DNA of 64,000 bases from Massilia brevitalea. Lineage in GTDB: Bacteria > Pseudomonadota > Gammaproteobacteria > Burkholderiales > Burkholderiaceae_D. This document shows, one piece after another, positions 24,565-31,743 of the stretch; positions within the stretch are counted from its first letter, which is position 1, and each line of letters opens with the position of its first letter. The notes under the pieces were generated by a model. That model made no database searches and had not been told where the DNA came from. It was given only the letters and a program-made list of their open reading frames with translations. The stretch spans positions 120,399 through 184,398 of the forward strand of contig NZ_JAULSI010000003.1 of assembly GCF_030711405.1 (NCBI RefSeq). The letters are read 5' to 3'. Position numbers and translations under genes: made by a program.

Positions 24565-25194
24565 TTAGGCGCTCTTCCTGCGGTCGGGGCCGTTGTGCGG
24601 CGGCGCCAGCTTGATCGGCGCGGCCAGTTCCGGATGCAGCGCCTGCTTGCCTTCGTAGATGGCGGCAATCGCCGCCATGTCGGCATCCTGGTCGCCGCTC
24701 AGGCGCACGGTATCGACCACGCTCAGGACCTTGGTGCGGTAATCCATGTAGACCAGCAGCAGCGGCACATCGGCGGCGGCGGCCAGGTGATAGAAGCCGC
24801 TCTTCCAGTGCGGACGGTAGTCGCGCGTGCCCTCCGGCGTGATGGCGACCCAGCACCATTTTTCACGTAGCATGTTCTGCGCCAGCGAACGGGTGGCGCC
24901 CATCGGCGCACGGCGGTCGACGGCAATGCCGCCCCAGTAGCGCATGAGCGGACCCATCGGCCCCTTGAACAGCGAGTCCTTGGCCAGCCAGCGGAAATTC
25001 AGGTCCATCGCCCACTTGCCGAGCAGGCCGATGGGGAAGTCCCAGTTCGAGGTATGCGGATAAACGACGACGATGCCGTGCGGTCCGGGCAGGGGCTTGT
25101 GGCGCAGCTTCCAGCCGAACAGATTGAGCAGGCGCAGGGCGCTGCGTTGGCGCCAGGTAGGCAGGTCTGCGGGGCGCAGCAGGTGGTCGATCAT
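24565..25194 (-). CDS. PlsC-like acyltransferase
   Basis: Membrane-associated lysophospholipid acyltransferase-like protein of 209 residues. The catalytic HX4D motif is HTSNWD, and the acyl-acceptor motif EGTR is in TPEGTRDYRPHWKSGFYH. It belongs to the short bacterial group annotated as glycerol acyltransferase; the acceptor is unknown. The start at 25194 (MIDHLLRP) is preceded by GGAGA; the frame is open further upstream without a better site. Confidence 0.85.
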   Translation of the reverse strand: MIDHLLRPADLPTWRQRSALRLLNLFGWKLRHKPLPGPHGIVVVYPHTSNWDFPIGLLGKWAMDLNFRWLAKDSLFKGPMGPLMRYWGGIAVDRRAPMGATRSLAQNMLREKWCWVAITPEGTRDYRPHWKSGFYHLAAAADVPLLLVYMDYRTKVLSVVDTVRLSGDQDADMAAIAAIYEGKQALHPELAAPIKLAPPHNGPDRRKSA

Positions 25195-25404
25195 GTTTTC
25201 TCCGTCGTGCCGTGCGCGAGCCGGCCGTTTTCTGATTGCTGTTCCCGCAAGAATTACTTCCCTCCCGGAAAACCGAGGGTGGATTCTATATGGCGAGAAC
25301 AGGGGTGACAAGAAAAAAGAAATGTGCTGTTGCAAGGCGCACGCGGTATCATGCGGCCGCTCATATGACTACTTCAAGCTGCCATTCCGGCAAGCGTTAA
25401 GCTT

Positions 25405-25752
25405 ATGGATATCACGATTTACCACAATCCGCGCTGCGGCACTTCGCGCAATACCCTGGCCGCCATCCGCGACGCCGGCCACGAACCGCGCATCGTCGAG
25501 TACCTGGCCACGCCGCCTTCGCGCGCCGAACTGCAAGCCATGCTGGCGGCAGCCGGCCTGTCGCCGCGCCAGGCGCTGCGCAGCAAGGAAAGCCTGTTCA
25601 CCGAACTCGGACTCGATGCGCCGGGCGTGTCCGACGAGACGCTGCTGGACGCCATGCTGACGCATCCGGTCCTGATCGAACGCCCGTTCGTGGTCACGCC
25701 CAAGGGCGTACGGCTGTGCCGGCCTTTCGACAAGGTGCAGGAAATCCTGTAA
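25405..25752 (+). CDS. arsC: Glutaredoxin-dependent arsenate reductase
   Basis: ArsC of 115 residues reducing arsenate to arsenite. The active-site Cys11 is in NPRCGTSRNT, and the conserved Arg residues in LIERPFVV and VRLCRPFDKV are present. There are no other ars genes nearby, so it is a solitary housekeeping-type ArsC. No good ribosome site is seen before the ATG. Confidence 0.93.
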   Translation: MDITIYHNPRCGTSRNTLAAIRDAGHEPRIVEYLATPPSRAELQAMLAAAGLSPRQALRSKESLFTELGLDAPGVSDETLLDAMLTHPVLIERPFVVTPKGVRLCRPFDKVQEIL

Positions 25753-25813
25753 GGGCGCGGCGCGCCGCGCTGTGCGCCGGCGGGGCCGGCTGCCGGGTAT
25801 TGGTGGCGCTCGC

Positions 25814-26446
25814 TCAGTTGCCGGCGTCGACGCTGCCCAGCCCTGAAGCCGACTTGTTCACGACCGGCGGCTTGCCGTAATAGGTGAGGCTGCCGATGCC
25901 CTGGACTTTCGCATCGAGCCGCTTGCGGGCATGGACGCGCACGTCGCCCACGCCGCGGAAGTTGACGTCGACGTTGTCGGCGAGCAGGGCCCTGGCATCG
26001 ACCTCGCCCACGCCCTCGGCCTTCATGCTGAAGGTCTTGACCTCGCCGCTCGCGCGCAGGCTGCCGGCGCCACGGTAGTTGATGTCGAAGCGTTCTCCGC
26101 GCACGTCGTTCAGGCGGATCTCGCCGGCGCCTTCGGCGGCAAAGGCGCGCAGCGCAGGCATGCCGACGATCACGCGCTCGTCGCCGCGGGTGGTGGTCTT
26201 CATGCGGTCGTCGCGCATGCTCAGGCGCAGCTCGCCGCCCACGACTTCGCTGACCAGGTTGTCGATGAACTTGCCGTCGCCGCGCACGGTGAGGGTCTGG
26301 GCCGCATTGCGGTCGACGGTAACGTTGATCGCACCTTTCACGTAGATCGAGGTAAAGGCCGGCGCAGAACGCTGCTGGTCCTCGGCATGGGCAAGGGAGG
26401 CAAAGGCGAGCGAAGTGAGGGTGGCGGCAATGATGAGTCGGCGCAT
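25814..26446 (-). CDS. GIN-domain (DUF2807) secreted protein
   Basis: Protein of 210 residues with a signal peptide (about 1-21, ending SLAHA) and one head-GIN domain (DUF2807), a beta-solenoid with repeating stretches of YVKGAINVTVD, GAGEIRLNDV and GVGDVRVHAR type. It is likely periplasmic or outer-membrane associated. Such proteins are called putative autotransporter adhesins, but no translocator is present. Function unknown. Confidence 0.85.
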   Translation of the reverse strand: MRRLIIAATLTSLAFASLAHAEDQQRSAPAFTSIYVKGAINVTVDRNAAQTLTVRGDGKFIDNLVSEVVGGELRLSMRDDRMKTTTRGDERVIVGMPALRAFAAEGAGEIRLNDVRGERFDINYRGAGSLRASGEVKTFSMKAEGVGEVDARALLADNVDVNFRGVGDVRVHARKRLDAKVQGIGSLTYYGKPPVVNKSASGLGSVDAGN

Positions 26447-26563
26447 GGCGGTGTCCCGGTTTGTTTGAATGCAGCCATTCTAGATAGGGCATCTCCCAGG
26501 AGCGACGTTTTTGAGACGAGATGCATTATTTGCCGGACGAGCTGCCGGAATCCGCCGTGGCTC

Positions 26564-27757
26564 TCAATGCTGGTATGCGCCGATATCGAAACCGGTCTCC
26601 TTGTTGCGCGGCTTGCCCTGGAAATCCCGTTCCGGCTTGTCGCCGCCCACGCCCTTGCCAATGGCCGGCGAGCGGGCGCTCAGGCGGAAATCCGGTGTGC
26701 CGGTACGGCTGTACTCGACAAAGGCCGGTTCGGCGGCCACCGTGCCGACATGGCGCCGCCCCTCGGGCAACTTCCAGTCGGCCGCCGCGTTCTGGAACAC
26801 CAGGTTGTTCACATAGATATTGTTTTCGCCCGTATCGCCCTGTTCGATGATGCCGTGCCTGTTGTCGAACACGATGTTGTTGGCCACTTGGGTAAAGTCG
26901 TTCGGCCCCTTCGAGTGGTAGTAGTCGCCGCCGCCAACCACGATCCCGGTGCCCGAGGTGGAAATGGTGTTGCCGGTCACGTCGACCCGGTTGGCGTCGT
27001 GCCACAAATGGATGCCGGCGCCGGCCACCCGGTAGATCAGGTTGTTGCGCACCCGGCCTTCGGTGCTGATGTAGATGCCGTGGTGGAAGCGGCAGTCGAG
27101 CGGGCCGATGTCGTGCACATTGTTGCCGATGACTTCGGATTTGGTGCCGCGGTAGTAGCTGTCCACGCCGATGCCGGCGCCGCCCGCGCTTTCGCAGGGG
27201 ACGTCGAGGCCGACGTGGTGTACGTGGTTGTGGCGGATGCTGTTGTAGGAGCCGCCGTTATAGATGCCGCTCAGCCACTTGCTGCCGCTTTGGTACTGGG
27301 TGCCGTCGATCTCGAAGCCGACGATGTCGACATGGCTGCCGCGGTTGTCCCAGGCGCTGGTGGTGCGCGAGTCGAGTGGCGGGACGATTTTCGCGCCCCA
27401 GCGCTCGATCGACTGGAAGATGATGCGCGCCTCGGCGCTGCCGTTGACGTTGGTGCGAAAGCCCCCGGTGTACTGGCCCGGCGCGACGTAGACCGTGGTG
27501 CCGGGCGTGACCACCTGGGCCGCGCGGCCGATGGTGCGGAAGGGTTCGTTCTCGGTGCCGGGGTTCGCGTCCGAGCCGCCGGGCGCCACGTACAGGTTGG
27601 TGCGCACGACCTCGGGTATCACCAGCTGCTCGGACGAGCCCTCGCGCCAGCGGCAGCCACCCTGCACGAGCAGCAGCGCGCAGCAGAGCACCGCAACGAA
27701 GGGATTGGCGGGGCGGTTCGCGGGGCGGCGGGCGCTGGAGGAAAAAGGGGAAGACAT
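26564..27757 (-). CDS. Right-handed beta-helix lipoprotein
   Basis: Protein of 397 residues. A lipoprotein signal with lipobox VQGGC (Cys about 35) is followed by a parallel beta-helix fold with many NNxI/GNxI turns such as NSIRHNHVHHVG, SEVIGNNVHDIG and RVDVTGNTIS. DUF1565-like LYVAPGGSDANPGTENEPF opens the helix, and PAIGKG with DIGAYQH closes it. These features are typical of surface polysaccharide lyases or hydrolases of PL6/pectate-lyase shape, but catalytic residues were not identified. AAGGAA supports the start at 27757. Confidence 0.85.
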   Translation of the reverse strand: MSSPFSSSARRPANRPANPFVAVLCCALLLVQGGCRWREGSSEQLVIPEVVRTNLYVAPGGSDANPGTENEPFRTIGRAAQVVTPGTTVYVAPGQYTGGFRTNVNGSAEARIIFQSIERWGAKIVPPLDSRTTSAWDNRGSHVDIVGFEIDGTQYQSGSKWLSGIYNGGSYNSIRHNHVHHVGLDVPCESAGGAGIGVDSYYRGTKSEVIGNNVHDIGPLDCRFHHGIYISTEGRVRNNLIYRVAGAGIHLWHDANRVDVTGNTISTSGTGIVVGGGDYYHSKGPNDFTQVANNIVFDNRHGIIEQGDTGENNIYVNNLVFQNAAADWKLPEGRRHVGTVAAEPAFVEYSRTGTPDFRLSARSPAIGKGVGGDKPERDFQGKPRNKETGFDIGAYQH

Positions 27758-27902
27758 GGCGTTCCTTGTCGAGGCAGACACCCGCAAAGTGTCGCCCGTC
27801 CCCCCCGCTGCCCGGCGCGGATTGCTCAAGTTTGCCTTTGAGCGCGCGCAAGGTCGATGGCGCGCGCTCGTGCATTGCCTTGGAGCCTACTGAGACAGGC
27901 TC

Positions 27903-28349
27903 TTAACTGCCGCCGCTGGCGCCGACCACCTGCGGCATGTAGGCCTCCAGGAAAGCCGGCGGCATGCGCCGCGGGCGGCCGCCGCTGATGTCGATGCACA
28001 CCAGTTCCCAGCGCCCGCGCAGCACGGTGGCGCCGTCGCTGTTGCGCACCAGCTGGAAGCGGCGTTCCATCGACAGCTTGCCGTCGCCGCCGACCAGCCA
28101 GGTGGCCAGCGTGAGTTCCTCGCCCAGCAGCGTCGGCAGGATGTACTCGTATTCGCCGCGCCGGATCGCCATCGCGCGGTCGAGGCGCCGGTAATCGTCG
28201 AGCGAGAGGCCGAGCGACTCGGAGTGGGCCCAGCCGACCTGTTCGCACCAGCGCACGTAGACGGCATTGTTGGTGTGGTTCAGCCCGTCGATATCCTCGA
28301 CGCGCGGCGCCAGGGGCAACGTAAAGGGGTGCGGATAATCCCAGTTCAA
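27903..28349 (-). CDS. Acyl-CoA thioesterase (hot-dog fold), TTG start
   Basis: 4HBT-type thioesterase of 148 residues. The catalytic region reads DIDGLNHTNNAVYVRWCEQ, matching DxxxHxNN of YbgC-like enzymes. It presumably hydrolyses short or medium acyl-CoA. The family begins around NWDYPHPF. There is no ATG there, but a TTG at 28349 has AAGGA 6 nt upstream, so I take TTG as the start; the only ATG in frame (28427) has no ribosome site. Confidence 0.85.
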   Translation of the reverse strand: MNWDYPHPFTLPLAPRVEDIDGLNHTNNAVYVRWCEQVGWAHSESLGLSLDDYRRLDRAMAIRRGEYEYILPTLLGEELTLATWLVGGDGKLSMERRFQLVRNSDGATVLRGRWELVCIDISGGRPRRMPPAFLEAYMPQVVGASGGS

Positions 28350-28447
28350 GTGATGTCCTTGCAAAACGCACGGCAAACGTCCGGTTCGCCGCCAAAAGGA
28401 ACATTCTAACCGTGGGCGCGGCCGCATGCGGTTCAGCTCAGTTCGAC

Positions 28448-29299
28448 TCAGCTCAGCTCCAGCAGCAGCGCCTGGTGGTCCGACCCGGTTTCCGCCGCAT
28501 CCACGCGCATGCGCCCGACCCGCTCGGCGAGCCCGGCGCTGACGAAAGCGAAGTCAAGAGCGAAGGGCGCGCCGGCGTCGGGATGGTCGTCGTGCAGGCC
28601 GACCGTGGGCGCATGGCGCCGGCCCGGCTGGGATACATGCCAGGCGTCGCGCAGGGGCGGCGTGCCATCCGGGAAGGGCGCCAGCAGGCGCGCGTATTCG
28701 GGCGAATCGGGCAGCATGCTGAAGTCGCCCAGCAGCACCGCGCCCGCCGCGCGCGGCAGGGCCTCGAAGGCGCCGTGTTCCGGCCCACCGGGGCGCAGCA
28801 CGCGAGCCTGCTGCACGGCTTCGCGGTGCAGCTTGCGCAGGCGCTCGACCTGGGCCATGCGCTGGATCAGCGAAAAATATTCCAGCTGCACCGACAGCAC
28901 GCGCAGCAGCCCGGCCGGCGTGTACAGCGTGACTTCCAGCGCGCTGCGCGGCATGCTCATCACCTCGGGATCGGCCGGCCAGGGCAGCGAATGGCGCAGT
29001 ACCTGCACTATCCGGTAGCGGGAAAAGATCATGGTGCCGAGGCGGCGCCGACCGCCGTCGGGCGCGAGGGTGTCGAGCGCGGTGCAGCAGGCCAGGTTGT
29101 AGCCCGGCAGGCGCAGGGCCAGGCCGGCGAACTGGTCGCCGAGCGGCCTGCCGTCGCGCGATTCGTAACCGCTGGCTACTTCTTGCAGGCACAGCACGTC
29201 GAAGTGGGAAAAACGGGTGAGCGTGGACACGACGCGGTCGAGGTCGGCGCCGCCGTCGGGCGTGCGGGCCGCTTGGATATTCCAGGTGATAATCTTCAT
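28448..29299 (-). CDS. Endonuclease/exonuclease/phosphatase family protein
   Basis: EEP-superfamily hydrolase of 283 residues. The metal and catalytic motifs are in order: TWNIQAAR, LCLQEVASG, LLGDFSMLPDS, LDFAFVS and GSDHQALLLEL. The usual GDFN is GDFS here, which replaces a residue that normally helps bind the phosphate or metal. Substrates range from DNA to sphingolipids in this family, and none can be assigned. The start at 29299 (MKIITWN) has AAGGCAG upstream. It is the last chromosomal gene before the prophage; the phage junction lies in its upstream region. Confidence 0.88.
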   Translation of the reverse strand: MKIITWNIQAARTPDGGADLDRVVSTLTRFSHFDVLCLQEVASGYESRDGRPLGDQFAGLALRLPGYNLACCTALDTLAPDGGRRRLGTMIFSRYRIVQVLRHSLPWPADPEVMSMPRSALEVTLYTPAGLLRVLSVQLEYFSLIQRMAQVERLRKLHREAVQQARVLRPGGPEHGAFEALPRAAGAVLLGDFSMLPDSPEYARLLAPFPDGTPPLRDAWHVSQPGRRHAPTVGLHDDHPDAGAPFALDFAFVSAGLAERVGRMRVDAAETGSDHQALLLELS

Positions 29300-29344
29300 G
29301 TCTGCCTTAATGTCTAGCATTCATGCGGGTTTGGCAGCTTTATG

Positions 29345-29382
29345 TGTAGCTAGGTTTTGGCATAACTACAAAGCTAGCTACA
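29345..29382. repeat. 9-bp inverted repeat at the chromosome/prophage junction
   Basis: TGTAGCTAG (29345-29353) and CTAGCTACA (29374-29382) are perfect reverse complements 20 bp apart, in the gap between the last host gene and the first phage gene. It could be a recombinase arm or core site (attL region) or an operator of the flanking genes. No tRNA gene or direct-repeat partner is visible in the window, so the att core cannot be defined. Confidence 0.4.
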
Positions 29383-29430
29383 AATTAATGATGAGACAGA
29401 GTGCGACATCTAGCGACTGCTGACAAGCTG

Positions 29431-29604
29431 TCACCTCTTCCCGCTGCTCGTGATCAGGCGCTCGATGCTGGCGGCGGTGATGCGGGTGGTGCTGCCGATC
29501 TTCACAGCTTCCAGCTGGCCGCGGTTGAGTAGCCGGTAGATCGTCGCGCGGCAAACGTCGAGCTTCTTCATTGCGCTTGTTACTTTATAAAGTGCCTGTT
29601 CCAT
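29431..29604 (-). CDS. Excisionase-like helix-turn-helix protein
   Basis: Small MerR/AlpA-type HTH protein of 57 residues: KKLDVCRATIYRLLNRGQLE, then VKIGSTTRITAASIERLI, the pattern of excisionase-family DNA-binding proteins. AGAGGA lies 5-6 nt before ATG 29604. It is the last gene of the leftward phage operon and lies next to the host junction, as expected for xis. It may control excision or act as a regulator. Confidence 0.75.
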   Translation of the reverse strand: MEQALYKVTSAMKKLDVCRATIYRLLNRGQLEAVKIGSTTRITAASIERLITSSGKR

Positions 29605-29614
29605 ACTAGTCCTC

Positions 29615-29806
29615 TCAATTCTGTTTGCCTTGCGGCGTTTCACAACTGTCTGCTGCAGCGGCGCGCTGGCGCCGCCCGTATCCGCCCCGGCGCTCACTGC
29701 GGCGCTGGTTGAACCACTCCCGCAGCCAGGCCATCCAGGCGCCCAGCCGGCGGTCGACGGTGACGCGGCGATCGAAGGAGCTGCGCTGCTCCTCTCGGCG
29801 CTTCAT
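29615..29806 (-). CDS. Arg-rich small phage protein
   Basis: Protein of 63 residues, very basic (RREEQRSSFDRRVTVDRR, RRSERRGGYGRRQR), probably nucleic-acid binding. Its ATG overlaps the stop of the upstream gene by 4 nt, so it is translated with the operon. No family recognised. Confidence 0.6.
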   Translation of the reverse strand: MKRREEQRSSFDRRVTVDRRLGAWMAWLREWFNQRRSERRGGYGRRQRAAAADSCETPQGKQN

Positions 29807-30525
29807 TGATCTTTCCCGCTGTCTGCGCCTACCGGCGAATTATTAGAGGATGGGGCGCGGCTCATCTTGTGCACGGTGTCGAGCACGTCGCGGATGTTGC
29901 CGTAGCTGGTGCGCGCCTTGGCCTCATCGCTCAGGTTGTCGATGATCTGCTGGGCCAGGGCATGCGTGCGACCGACGCGCCGCCCCACCATCCAAGTCAC
30001 ATGCTGCACCTGCTCTCGCGCATCCCCGGCCTGCTCGGTGCTCACTGGCGCGCTATCGGCCTGGGTGCCCTGCGCTGTGCTGGCGAAGTCAGAGGCGTAC
30101 CGTTTGATGCCGCCGATCAGGGTTTCCCAGCGGTGCTGCACCTCAAGCTGGCCCACGCTGTCGGTGCGCGCCATGCCGTATTCACCGATCATGTCTAGCA
30201 GGTAGCGCGGCAGCGTTGGCGGCTCCCGGCGCTCGGCCTCTACGTCCAGCTCGCGGGCGGCGATAGGCTGAACAAGACGTTCCGGCGCGTGCTCTTTCAG
30301 CCACGCCATGCCGACCAGTGCCATTCCCGCCGCTTCGTCGGCAGTTACCGGGATTTTTACCCGCCCGGTGCTGGCCGGTGCTGGATTTGCTGGGGTGCGC
30401 TCGGCGGCTTCGAGGCGGTCAGTGGCCTCTTGCGCGCGCTGCCAGAACTGGCGCCGCGACAGCTCGTTTCCCATCGCCATTTCGTACGGCATGCGGAGCA
30501 CGCCAAAAAGCATCACATCGCTCAT
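29803..30525 (-). CDS. Phage protein of unknown function
   Basis: Protein of 240 residues, soluble and acidic, with a helical N-terminus (MSDVMLFGVLRMPYEMAM), a WQRAQEATDRLEAAER segment and a Pro/Ala linker. A second half contains QVQHVTWMVGRRVGRTHALA. AAGGA supports ATG 30525; the preceding gene overlaps it by 4 nt. No domain recognised. Confidence 0.7.
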   Translation of the reverse strand: MSDVMLFGVLRMPYEMAMGNELSRRQFWQRAQEATDRLEAAERTPANPAPASTGRVKIPVTADEAAGMALVGMAWLKEHAPERLVQPIAARELDVEAERREPPTLPRYLLDMIGEYGMARTDSVGQLEVQHRWETLIGGIKRYASDFASTAQGTQADSAPVSTEQAGDAREQVQHVTWMVGRRVGRTHALAQQIIDNLSDEAKARTSYGNIRDVLDTVHKMSRAPSSNNSPVGADSGKDQ

Positions 30526-30695
30526 TTCATTCCTTTCATATTCTTCGGTGTGCACCACGGCTTATTGCTCGGCCCCCAGGAGTGGCCGCAGTCGGCGCAC
30601 TCGGGTGGGCACTGGCGAGGTGGCGGGACGTGCGTGGCGGCGGCAATCAGGGCGGCCACCGCCAGCAGCCACAGGGCGAGGCCGAGGCGGGTCAT
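30522..30695 (-). CDS. Small membrane protein with cysteine-rich tail
   Basis: Protein of 57 residues. One membrane helix (LGLALWLLAVAALIAAA) is followed by CPPECADCG and a late WC, a possible zinc-binding or disulfide knot. It is overlapped by 4 nt at both ends with neighbours, so part of the PL operon. It could be an Rz1/spanin-like or superinfection protein; no evidence decides. Confidence 0.65.
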   Translation of the reverse strand: MTRLGLALWLLAVAALIAAATHVPPPRQCPPECADCGHSWGPSNKPWCTPKNMKGMK

Positions 30696-31351
30696 TGCTC
30701 GCCTGCGCTCTTTGCGGCCTCTGTGGAGTCTCTTTGTCGCTCTTTGTCCAAAGAGGCTTGCCCTGCGCCCTCGGCAGGCTGGGCGGCGAGAATGGCCTCG
30801 GCGCGAGGCACGATGCACTCTGGCCGGTGATTAACGTCCCAAGCCTCTCTGGCCTCATTCCAGACCGCGAGGCCGCTGCACCCTTGGCAGCAATCCTCGT
30901 CCTCATGCTCCGTGATAGACCAGTTGACGAGCGCCTGCACGAACTCGCGCAGGTGGGCGGGCATCGCCACATCGGGTAGGGATGCCGGGGCGGCTTGCCC
31001 TGCGCTGGCAGGTGCAGGGGTGGCGATCTTGTCATGCAGGTAGTCAATATATTCCAACGGCGACATGACGACACCATCGACGGTGTAAGTTAGCTCGGCA
31101 CGGCGGGATGCGGCGATAGCGTCGGCGGCGTACTCGTGCATATCGTTCGCGCTGTAGCCAATATCCCTTCCCATCATAGTGCGGGGTTGCTCTGGCAGCG
31201 GCGGCAGTTCCGCCACCTCTGCTATCTGCGGGGATGGGGCGCTGCGCGGGTGAGGGAACGCATGGTCATGCATGCCCTCGGCTTTTCCGCAATACGGGCA
31301 CAGTACGGCTGCGCCTGCGGTGATCTGGTCGTTCGTGAGGGTGGCGTTCAT
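30692..31351 (-). CDS. Phage protein with zinc-ribbon-like N-terminus
   Basis: Protein of 219 residues. CPYCGKAEGMHDH near the N-terminus and DCCQGCSGLAVWNEARE in the C-terminal half look like two separate metal-binding pieces joined by Pro-rich linkers, suggesting a modular accessory protein. AGGA lies 6 nt before ATG 31351. Ends in a polar, Glu/Lys-rich tail. Unknown function. Confidence 0.65.
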   Translation of the reverse strand: MNATLTNDQITAGAAVLCPYCGKAEGMHDHAFPHPRSAPSPQIAEVAELPPLPEQPRTMMGRDIGYSANDMHEYAADAIAASRRAELTYTVDGVVMSPLEYIDYLHDKIATPAPASAGQAAPASLPDVAMPAHLREFVQALVNWSITEHEDEDCCQGCSGLAVWNEAREAWDVNHRPECIVPRAEAILAAQPAEGAGQASLDKERQRDSTEAAKSAGEQ

Positions 31352-31359
31352 GGTCAGTC

Positions 31360-31743
31360 CTATGGTCTGTTGTCGGTGCCGCAGTTGGAGCAGTCGCCCA
31401 GGTATCGTTCGGTGCCGCCGATGAAGCGGCCGCAGCCTGCGCAGTTGACGGTATCGGGGCGTTTCGGGCGCGGCTTGGTCAGCTCGATCCCGGTCCCGGC
31501 CAGCGCCTCGGCGCGCTTCACGTACTGCATGTCCACTGCCGGGCGCGTGCGGGCGTCGATGTAAGCCTTGGGCCAAGGGATGTCCGTCTCGCGGCTGCGG
31601 TGCTTTGCGACGGCCTGCTCCTTGGTGTAGACGTGCGCCAGGCGCATGTCCGTCGTGTAGCCCTTGCCGTCCTTGGCCCAGAACAGCATGTCGTTACCGA
31701 CGTAGCTGCGGCTGTCCTGCAGATAGAATTCATCAGCTGGCAT
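31360..31743 (-). CDS. Phage accessory protein with C-terminal zinc ribbon
   Basis: Protein of 127 residues. The N-terminal YLQDSRSYVGNDMLFWAKDG and GYTTDMRLAHVYT is a module seen widely in temperate phages; the C-terminus has CAGCGRFIGG and CSNCG, a zinc ribbon. GGAGG lies 7 nt before the start at 31743, which overlaps the upstream gene by 11 nt. Function unknown. Confidence 0.7.
   Translation of the reverse strand: MPADEFYLQDSRSYVGNDMLFWAKDGKGYTTDMRLAHVYTKEQAVAKHRSRETDIPWPKAYIDARTRPAVDMQYVKRAEALAGTGIELTKPRPKRPDTVNCAGCGRFIGGTERYLGDCSNCGTDNRP

Noticed and set aside
29320..29430. tRNA gene as an attachment site
   Set aside because: No cloverleaf could be drawn in the junction region.
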